DNA from: an uncultured Odoribacter sp.
GTDB lineage: Bacteria; Bacteroidota; Bacteroidia; Bacteroidales; Marinifilaceae
DNA: 5,839 bases
Direction of reading: 5' to 3'
NCBI GenBank assembly: GCA_905204385.1
Contig: CAJKZL010000226.1
Location: 1 to 5,839, forward strand
The number at the start of each line of letters is the position of its first letter. The first letter of the stretch is position 1. Below the pieces are notes generated by a model. The model was given only the letters and a program-made list of their open reading frames with translations. It was not told the DNA's origin and did no database searches. Both the position numbers and the translations under genes were made by a program. Below, in pieces: positions 1 through 5,297 of the stretch.

Positions 1-1
1 A

Positions 2-18
2 AGTGACCGAAGGTCACT
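2..18. repeat. Perfect 7-bp inverted repeat at the left edge
   Basis: AGTGACC (2-8) and GGTCACT (12-18) are exact reverse complements around a 3-base GAA centre. As RNA this would be a compact GC-containing stem-loop. It could be the stem of a terminator for a gene left of the window, although no T-run follows directly, or an operator-like palindrome about 50 bases ahead of the sigma gene. The sequence is certain; the role is not, because the neighbour on the left is not visible. Confidence 0.5.
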
Positions 19-25
19 CATCGTT

Positions 26-39
26 ACTTCAATTTTGAA
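26..39 (+). promoter_or_regulatory. Possible sigma-gene promoter or operator element
   Basis: Within the leader, TTCAA (28-32) and TTGAA (35-39) form an inverted repeat with a 2-base centre. The overlapping string CAATTTTG (30-37) matches the Bacteroides -7 consensus TAnnTTTG except at the first base. Transcription would then start near 42-45, giving a leader of about 25 bases. The matching -33 TTTG is not evident at the expected distance, so this is only a weak candidate. A related string occurs ahead of susC at 1914-1926. Confidence 0.2.
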
Positions 40-68
40 ACTTGTTCCAAAATTAAACGAACGTTTTT

Positions 69-644
69 ATGGTAATGACCGAACGAGAATGGTTACAGCG
101 ATTAGAAAAGGGAGAAGAAGATGCGTTCCGGATTTTGTTCGGGACTTTTTACGCGCGTTTAGGAAGTTTTGCCTGCCGTTTCGTTGATGAACAAGTTGTG
201 GCAGAAGATATGGTCCAGGACATTCTGTATGATTTGTGGATGAAAAAACTTCATTTTGAAAATCTTTGGGCGTTAAAAGCATATTTGTACAATATGGTTC
301 GTAACCGATGTCTGGATTTCCTCAAACATCGTAAAGTAGAGGAAAAATATTTGCAGGAACAACGTTATAAAGAAAATTCAGAATCTTTTCTTTTTCAATT
401 GTTGGAAGACGAGGTCTATTTTTTGTTGAGGAAAGCTATCCGGAATTTGCCTTCGCAAACAGCTAGGGTGTTTGAACTGATGTTGGATGGACATGATAAT
501 GTGGAAATAGCTGCTCTGTTAAATCTTTCTTTGGATGCAGTGAAAGCCCATAAAAAAAGAGGGAAAAAAATATTACGGGGTAAATTGAAGAATATGCTTC
601 TGCTTTGTTGGTTACTACGGCATAAAAAATATAAAATTGTGTGA
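69..644 (+). CDS. ECF-family RNA polymerase sigma-70 factor (Bacteroidota Sus-locus type)
   Basis: A 191-residue ECF sigma factor that should direct RNA polymerase to the promoter of the adjacent susC/susD genes and perhaps its own. Sigma region 2 spans about residues 18-88: the helix AEDMVQDILYDLW (45-57) is the core-binding and -10 recognition segment, followed by AYLYNMVRNRCLDFLKHRK. Region 4 spans about 119-170: RNLPSQTARVFEL then a helix-turn-helix, VEIAALLNLSLDAVKAHKKRGKK, which would read the -35 element. Length and domain pair are typical of the family, and there is no region 3. An in-frame TAA at 54-56 limits the start to ATG 69 or ATG 75 (Met3). No Shine-Dalgarno is seen, as is usual in this phylum. 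The C-terminal tail is hydrophobic and then basic (LLLCWLLRHKKYKIV). Two A7 runs (552-558, 564-570) lie in the region 4 coding sequence. The gene directly precedes a FecR-type anti-sigma gene, the standard pairing. Target promoter and inducing ligand are inferred from position only. Confidence 0.93.
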   Translation: MVMTEREWLQRLEKGEEDAFRILFGTFYARLGSFACRFVDEQVVAEDMVQDILYDLWMKKLHFENLWALKAYLYNMVRNRCLDFLKHRKVEEKYLQEQRYKENSESFLFQLLEDEVYFLLRKAIRNLPSQTARVFELMLDGHDNVEIAALLNLSLDAVKAHKKRGKKILRGKLKNMLLLCWLLRHKKYKIV

Positions 645-665
645 CACTTTTCAAAGACATAGTCG

Positions 666-692
666 TTTTTGGGATATAAAAGATCTCAAAAA
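666..692 (+). promoter_or_regulatory. Stem-loop ending at the anti-sigma start codon
   Basis: TTTTTGGGAT (666-675) can pair with ATCTCAAAAA (683-692) over ten positions, one being a G-U wobble, around a 7-base loop. The last paired base is the A of the anti-sigma ATG (692). The stem is AU-rich and therefore weak. If it forms in the sigma/anti-sigma mRNA it would cover the initiation region and could lower anti-sigma output relative to sigma. Pairing is seen in the sequence; the regulatory role is inferred. Confidence 0.35.
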
Positions 693-1603
693 TGGAATTA
701 AAACAGATCGTTCGGCTTGCTTATTTGATATCCCACCGTTTTATGGATACCCTGTCTGAGAAAGAACAGGAAGAATTAGAACAATGGTCAGGTGCTAATC
801 CGGAACATCGCCAGTTGTTGGAAGATATTTGCCGGAAAAATTTTTATACAGAAAAACAGGTTGAAGACCATTTGTATAATCATGTTATTGCCTTTCAAAA
901 AGTATCTGCCCGGAGGCAGCATGATTTGAAACAGAAACGGATATGGAGAATATGTGCAGGTGTGGCTGCTATTTTGGTTGTAGCTATGGGGATATCCTTT
1001 CTTTTTATCAATCAACCGGTTGGAGATAAATTGGTGGCGGGTGGGGAAATAGCCGGGCTGTCAGCTGGGGAAAGTCGTGCCGTGCTAACTTTGGGCAATG
1101 GACAACGTATGGAATTAGCCGGCCGTATGTCGGATTCTGTGTTTGTCGAAGAGGGAGTAACATTAAATGCAAAAGGAGAGGTACTCTTGTATCAACAGGC
1201 TGCATCTGACAGTATTTCAATGGTATACAATACTCTGGAGGTGCCTCGGAAAGGAGAATTTCAATTGGTTTTGGCTGACGGAACTAAGGTATGGATCAAT
1301 TCGGAAAGTTCGATTAAATACCCGGTTGCTTTCAATGGAAAAGAACGGCGGGTATATTTGGAAGGGGAAGCTTATTTTGAGGTGAGCAAAAATGAACATA
1401 TGCCTTTTGTGGTGGAACTGGGAAAAGTAGCTGTGCGGGTATTGGGAACTTCTTTTAATGCCAGGGCATATCAAGATGAAAAAAATGTATATGCGACCCT
1501 GGCAGAAGGGAAAATCTGCTTGGAGACTGGTAAACATGGTATGCATTTGTCACCCGAAGAACAAGGAATCGTTAACCTGGTGAATGGAATTATAAGCAAA
1601 TAG
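692..1603 (+). CDS. FecR-family anti-sigma factor, truncated by an in-frame TAG
   Basis: Single-pass inner-membrane anti-sigma factor expected to bind the upstream ECF sigma factor. Residues 1-80 form the cytoplasmic sigma-binding region, with features common in this family (LAYLISHRFMDTLSEKEQEELEQW, then NPEHRQLLEDI). One hydrophobic helix lies at about 86-106, preceded by basic residues (KQKR). The periplasmic FecR domain covers about 183-280, with LADGTKVWINSESSIKYPVAF (about 194-214), VYLEGEAYFEV (221-231) and VRVLGTSFNARAY. The LGT at 251-253 aligns with the Gly-Thr where Pseudomonas FoxR-type proteins self-cleave (family knowledge; not shown here). The product ends at codon 303, just after the FecR domain. 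Relatives continue for about 85 residues through a DUF4974/STN-like domain, which here lies in the same frame past the stop. The start is ATG 692, since an in-frame TAA sits at 677-679 with no other ATG between. The N-terminal part could still bind sigma, but signal reception from SusC should be lost. Confidence 0.85.
   Translation: MELKQIVRLAYLISHRFMDTLSEKEQEELEQWSGANPEHRQLLEDICRKNFYTEKQVEDHLYNHVIAFQKVSARRQHDLKQKRIWRICAGVAAILVVAMGISFLFINQPVGDKLVAGGEIAGLSAGESRAVLTLGNGQRMELAGRMSDSVFVEEGVTLNAKGEVLLYQQAASDSISMVYNTLEVPRKGEFQLVLADGTKVWINSESSIKYPVAFNGKERRVYLEGEAYFEVSKNEHMPFVVELGKVAVRVLGTSFNARAYQDEKNVYATLAEGKICLETGKHGMHLSPEEQGIVNLVNGIISK
1601..1603 (+). other. In-frame amber (TAG) codon splitting the anti-sigma gene
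   Basis: The codon sequence is AGC AAA TAG AAA GTG GAT, with TAG at codon 304. The upstream frame (start 692) and the downstream homologous segment (1604-1858) share the same phase. The family normally continues through this linker into a V-D/E-x-x-L-Y-T-x-W-K-D-G stretch, recognisable here as VDIQLYTSCKVG. Confidence 0.85.
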
Positions 1604-1606
1604 AAA

Positions 1607-1861
1607 GTGGATATTCAACTCTATACTTCGTGTAAAGTCGGACGTTTTGCATTCCAGGAACAAACTCTGGAGGAGATGATGAATACCCTGTCCCGTTGGT
1701 ATGACATTCAGGTGTTTTTTGAGCATGAAGCATTACGGCAAGTTACTTTTACAGGCAATCTGAAACGTTACGATGGTTTTAATAAAATCATAGAACTGCT
1801 GGAAATGACTGAGATGGCGCATTTTAAAGTGGAAGGAAATAAAATATTTATTTCGGAATAA
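1607..1861 (+). CDS. Detached DUF4974 (STN-like) C-terminal domain of the anti-sigma factor
   Basis: Open frame of 84 codons from a GTG located 3 bases after the stop, in the same phase as the upstream gene. The sequence is a clear DUF4974 domain: GRFAFQEQTLEEMMNTLSRW, then YDIQVFFEH, then VTFTGNLKRYDGFNKIIELL and a final KVEGNKIFI strand. In intact anti-sigma factors this periplasmic domain is the likely docking partner for the STN domain of SusC. On its own it has no signal peptide or membrane helix, so a protein made by re-initiation at GTG 1607 would stay in the cytoplasm and miss its partner. Two positions usually strongly conserved are changed: the Trp of YTxWKDG is Cys9 and the Asp is Val11. 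It is best treated as the broken 3' part of the anti-sigma gene rather than an independent gene. Confidence 0.55.
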   Translation: MDIQLYTSCKVGRFAFQEQTLEEMMNTLSRWYDIQVFFEHEALRQVTFTGNLKRYDGFNKIIELLEMTEMAHFKVEGNKIFISE

Positions 1862-1864
1862 AAT

Positions 1865-1894
1865 AGGCAACGAATGTCCCCACATCCGTTGCCT
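1865..1894 (+). terminator. Strong stem-loop just after the anti-sigma gene, possible terminator or attenuator
   Basis: AGGCAACG (1865-1872) pairs exactly with CGTTGCCT (1887-1894). After one A/C mismatch, ATGT (1874-1877) pairs with ACAT (1882-1885), closing a CCCC loop. It begins 4 bases after the anti-sigma stop codon. This is the most stable-looking hairpin noticed in the window and the natural 3' end for the sigma/anti-sigma transcript. It lacks a downstream T-run on the + strand (TAAACTCAAAG follows), so it is not a classical Rho-independent terminator. It may instead protect or process the transcript, or act in the leader of susC. Confidence 0.5.
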
Positions 1895-1926
1895 TAAACT
1901 CAAAGTGTGAATAACTTCAAGTTTAA
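1894..1926 (+). promoter_or_regulatory. Second inverted repeat ahead of susC (leader stem-loop or operator)
   Basis: TTAAACT (1894-1900) and AGTTTAA (1920-1926) are exact reverse complements. Inside them AAGT (1903-1906) pairs with ACTT (1914-1917) across a 2x2 internal loop, leaving a 7-base loop. The structure ends 15 bases ahead of the susC ATG. The same DNA contains the perfect palindrome AACTTCAAGTT (1913-1923). The susC promoter read by the ECF sigma factor is expected in this gap but no consensus is evident; TAACTTCA (1912-1919) matches only part of TAnnTTTG. Confidence 0.35.
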
Positions 1927-1941
1927 CCCAATCACAAATTT

Positions 1942-4900
1942 ATGAAAAAAAAGGGAAAGAATTACCTCCCGGATAAGAGGTATTTACTAAAAACAATTTT
2001 AACGATGAAATTTATCGTGGTGTTTATGTTATTGACTTCAACGCAATTATCCGCTAAAGTCAATGCTCAGCAATTGTCCATACGGATGGAAAATGCTTCC
2101 TTTAAAGAAGTGGCGAGGGAAATAGAACGGCAGACAGGCCTGACTTTTCTGTATAGTGATTTGAAGGTGAGCCACCTGAACGATCTGCAATTGAATTTTG
2201 AAAATACAGAGTTAACGACCGTATTGAGAAAATGCCTGGAGAATTCAGGTTTGTCTTTTCGGATTGTAGAAAATACGATTGTCATAGTGCCGGACACTGC
2301 CAAACCTGGAGTTCCTCAACAAAAAAATACGGTGAAAGGGCAGGTAGTTGACCCTGGTGGCCACCCTATGCCTGGTGTGACCGTATTGATCAAGGGTACA
2401 CAGATCGGAACTTCTACGGATGCCGATGGAAAATTTTCCTTGGAAATGGGTAAAATTGAAAATCTGGTGTTGGTATTTTCATTTGTCGGCATGGAAACGA
2501 AAGAAGTGTCTGTCAAAGATAAACAGGAGTTGAAAGTGGTGATGAAGGAAGCTGTCGAAACAATTCAAGAGGTGATTGTTACCGGTATCTTTGAACGAAA
2601 AAAAGAGAGTTTTACGGGTTCGGCGACCACTTATACCGCCGACGATTTGAAAACAATCGGTAATTTCAATATTTTGCAAAGCCTGAAAACCCTTGACCCT
2701 TCTTTTGCCATTATTGAGAACAATCAATTCGGTTCTGCTCCCAATAGGATGCCGGAAATTAATATTAACGGTAAAAGTAGTATTGCCGGGCTTAATTCGG
2801 AGTATGAAAATGACCCGAATGCCCCTTTGTTTATCCTGGACGGTTTTGAGACTACCTTAGAGGCCATCAATGATTTGAGCATGGACCGTATAGAGAGCAT
2901 TACGATTCTGAAGGATGCCACTTCTACGGCCATTTACGGGTCAAAAGCCGCAAACGGGGTGCTGGTGGTGGAGACAAAGAAGCCGGAAGCCGGGAAATTG
3001 AGGGTTAATTATGCCGGGAATTTCACTTTTTCGTGGGCAGATTTGACCGATTATAATCTAATGGATTCGGAGGAGAAACTGGAGTTTGAGAAATTATCGG
3101 GGTATTATGGTTCATATAACGAAGACGGTGAATTTTTATCTGATGTTAATGGCAAAAATTATTACAACCGTTTGGCAGAAGTGAGAAGGGGGGTGAATAC
3201 CTGGTGGATTAATGAACCTTTGCGGGTTGCTTTTACCCATGGTCATAATCTGTTTATAGAAGGAGGGGATAATAGTATGCGGTACAGTGTGGGGTTGTCC
3301 TACCGGAATCAGCAGGGTGTGATGGAAGGTTCCGACCGGGATGCCATGAATGGGAATGTACGTCTGATATACCGGTATAAGAATATATCATTTACGAATT
3401 ATACCAATATAGATTTAGGAAATGCTATATCGGAAAATGCGGCTTTTTCCGATTTTTCAAGGGCAAATCCTTATTATCGTAAAAGGAACGAGTACGGGGA
3501 GGTGATAAAGGTGCTTGAGGCTATTCAGACCAATACGAATACTTATACTTATGTTTACAATCCTTTATACAACATGGAGCAGAATAGTCTGAACCGTACC
3601 AAAACCTACAATCTGACCAATAATTTTGAGATTGAGTGGAGGGTTTTGCCGGCCTTGCGGGTACGGGGACGTTTCAATGTGCTGAAAGGGACAACCAAGA
3701 ATCTGGTGTTCGTTTCTCCCAATCACACTTCTTTTGTGAATGCAGAGTTGACGGACAGGGGAAAATATTCGGAAACAAACGGTGAGAATGTGAAGTATAA
3801 CGGGGATTTTACGGTTACTTTCGGAAAGGTTTTCCGTGAAAAGCATCAGGTAAATGCTGTGGGTGGAATGGATTTCCAGAATAAGACGAGTCAAAAATCA
3901 GGTTATAGCGTGAAAGGTTTTATGACGGACCGTTTTGATAATCCTGCTTTTTCTGACGGGTATGTCGACGGCGGACGTCCCGTTTATTCAGAGACGGAAA
4001 GCCGTTCGGCAAGTTATTTCCTGAATGCGGGCTATTCTTACGATCACCGTTATTTGGTGGATGGTAATTTCAGGATGGATGGCTCTTCGGTGTTTGGTGT
4101 GAATAATTTGTTTACAAAAACCTGGTCGGCTGGTGTGGGCTGGAATTTGCATAACGAATCATTTTTACGCCAGAGTGATTGGCTGACGTTTTTGAAGCTC
4201 AGATTTTCTGTAGGTAATCCCGGAAATCAGAATATAGAGGCTAAAATGGCTAACAATCAATATTCTTATGTGACTTCTTTTCCCAATCCTTTCGGGTTGG
4301 CCGCCGCCGTATCGAAGTGGGGGAACAAGGATTTGGACTGGCAGAAGACATTGAATTATAATTACGGGTTGGATATAGAGGTCTTTAAACGGCGTTTGCG
4401 TTTTACATTTGATTATTATTTGAAAAAGTCCGACCCGCAGATTATCAGCGTATCGCTTCCTTCATCGGCGGGAGCCTCTTCGGTTCCCATGAACCTGGGC
4501 GGCCTGAAATCGTATGGATATACGCTTAGTGCTACGGTAAACCTGATTAAAAAGCAGCATTTCTTTTGGAAGGTCAACGGGAATCTGCGTCATTCGGTAT
4601 CGGAATATTATAATATCGGGGATTTGTTGCAGAGTCTGAATTCCGAAAATATCAGCCGTAATCTGGTCCGTTATTATGACGGCGGTTCCACCAGCTCTTT
4701 GTGGGCTGTCCGTTCTATGGGTATTGATCCGGCTACCGGCCGGGAGGTGTTTATGAAAAAAGACGGTACTCAAACTTACTATCATGATTATGATGACGAG
4801 GTTAATATTGGTGATTCAACCCCTAAGGTGGAGGGAATCGTAGGGACTTCGTTTTATTATAAAGGTTTCTCCGTTAATGTGAATTTCCGTTACCGGGCAG

Positions 4901-5280
4901 GAGGGCAAATTTTCATGCAGACATTATACGATAAGGTGGAGAATATCTCGCGTGAAGGTTTAAGAAATAACCAGTATAAACGGGCCTTGTATGACCGTTG
5001 GCAAAAACCCGGCGACAGGTATAAGTTTAAGGTTATTTCACTGACCGTAACTACACCGATATCTTCGCGCTTTATTGAAGATGAGAATACTTTCAGTTGT
5101 GAATCCTGTACAGTGGGTTATGAGACTACGGCAAACTGGTTGAACAAAATCGGTGCAGCCTCATTCAATGTCCGTGCTTCAATGAGTGATATATTCAGGA
5201 TTTCTACGGTAAAAAATGAACGGGGACTTGATTATCCTTTCCAACGCAGTGTCAATTTTTCCCTTGGAGTGAGATTTTAA
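1942..5280 (+). CDS. SusC/RagA-family TonB-dependent outer-membrane transporter with STN signalling domain
   Basis: Outer-membrane active transporter of 1112 residues that should pair with the SusD-like lipoprotein and import an oligomeric nutrient using TonB energy. A basic N-terminal extension (1-21) precedes a hydrophobic signal segment (about 22-38), with likely cleavage after VNA (42). The STN domain follows at about 44-117, the mark of transporters that signal to an anti-sigma factor. A CarboxypepD_reg-like domain spans about 131-213 (GQVVDPGGHPMPGVTVLIKG). The plug spans about 216-346 and contains the SusC signature: PLFILDG (295-301), then RIESITILKDATSTAIYGSKAANGV. The rest is the beta barrel, ending SVNFSLGVRF with the C-terminal Phe used for barrel insertion. 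The start is ATG 1942, as an in-frame TAA lies at 1924-1926; internal Met22 would still leave a signal peptide. The frame is intact. The only cysteines are Cys98 and a C-E-S-C pair at 1053-1056. The substrate is unknown. Expression is presumably driven by the ECF sigma factor encoded upstream. Confidence 0.95.
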   Translation: MKKKGKNYLPDKRYLLKTILTMKFIVVFMLLTSTQLSAKVNAQQLSIRMENASFKEVAREIERQTGLTFLYSDLKVSHLNDLQLNFENTELTTVLRKCLENSGLSFRIVENTIVIVPDTAKPGVPQQKNTVKGQVVDPGGHPMPGVTVLIKGTQIGTSTDADGKFSLEMGKIENLVLVFSFVGMETKEVSVKDKQELKVVMKEAVETIQEVIVTGIFERKKESFTGSATTYTADDLKTIGNFNILQSLKTLDPSFAIIENNQFGSAPNRMPEININGKSSIAGLNSEYENDPNAPLFILDGFETTLEAINDLSMDRIESITILKDATSTAIYGSKAANGVLVVETKKPEAGKLRVNYAGNFTFSWADLTDYNLMDSEEKLEFEKLSGYYGSYNEDGEFLSDVNGKNYYNRLAEVRRGVNTWWINEPLRVAFTHGHNLFIEGGDNSMRYSVGLSYRNQQGVMEGSDRDAMNGNVRLIYRYKNISFTNYTNIDLGNAISENAAFSDFSRANPYYRKRNEYGEVIKVLEAIQTNTNTYTYVYNPLYNMEQNSLNRTKTYNLTNNFEIEWRVLPALRVRGRFNVLKGTTKNLVFVSPNHTSFVNAELTDRGKYSETNGENVKYNGDFTVTFGKVFREKHQVNAVGGMDFQNKTSQKSGYSVKGFMTDRFDNPAFSDGYVDGGRPVYSETESRSASYFLNAGYSYDHRYLVDGNFRMDGSSVFGVNNLFTKTWSAGVGWNLHNESFLRQSDWLTFLKLRFSVGNPGNQNIEAKMANNQYSYVTSFPNPFGLAAAVSKWGNKDLDWQKTLNYNYGLDIEVFKRRLRFTFDYYLKKSDPQIISVSLPSSAGASSVPMNLGGLKSYGYTLSATVNLIKKQHFFWKVNGNLRHSVSEYYNIGDLLQSLNSENISRNLVRYYDGGSTSSLWAVRSMGIDPATGREVFMKKDGTQTYYHDYDDEVNIGDSTPKVEGIVGTSFYYKGFSVNVNFRYRAGGQIFMQTLYDKVENISREGLRNNQYKRALYDRWQKPGDRYKFKVISLTVTTPISSRFIEDENTFSCESCTVGYETTANWLNKIGAASFNVRASMSDIFRISTVKNERGLDYPFQRSVNFSLGVRF

Positions 5281-5297
5281 TTTTTAAATGTAAAGCA

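Larger units (their letters stand above)
692..1861 (+). pseudogene. Whole anti-sigma locus, interrupted by one nonsense codon
   Basis: Read through the TAG, the frame encodes one protein of about 389 codons with the usual order for a Bacteroidota FecR anti-sigma factor: sigma-binding region, membrane helix, FecR domain, DUF4974. The length is normal for that architecture. No base is gained or lost across the break, so a substitution (for example from CAG, AAG, GAG or TGG) explains it better than an indel. Whether this is a true null allele, a strain polymorphism, a suppressed codon or a sequencing error cannot be told from the window. Confidence 0.7.

Noticed and set aside
1167..1385. Open frame of 72 codons on the + strand in another phase inside the anti-sigma gene
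   Set aside because: It overlaps the conserved FecR domain in the correct frame and has no family features of its own.
1217..1546. Open frame of 109 codons on the minus strand
   Set aside because: It lies opposite the anti-sigma coding region, which has clear domain matches. The predicted protein has a composition typical of an antisense shadow and no recognisable domain.
1590..1620. A frameshift as the cause of the anti-sigma interruption
   Set aside because: The upstream and downstream segments are in the same phase (1601 and 1607 both match the frame of 692), so a substitution fits and a single indel does not.
3565..3894. Open frame of 109 codons on the minus strand within susC
   Set aside because: The + strand encodes continuous SusC barrel sequence here, and the antisense frame shows no domain or plausible start context.
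4462..4785. Open frame of 107 codons on the minus strand within susC
   Set aside because: Antisense shadow of barrel codons, with no recognisable family and no neighbouring gene on that strand.
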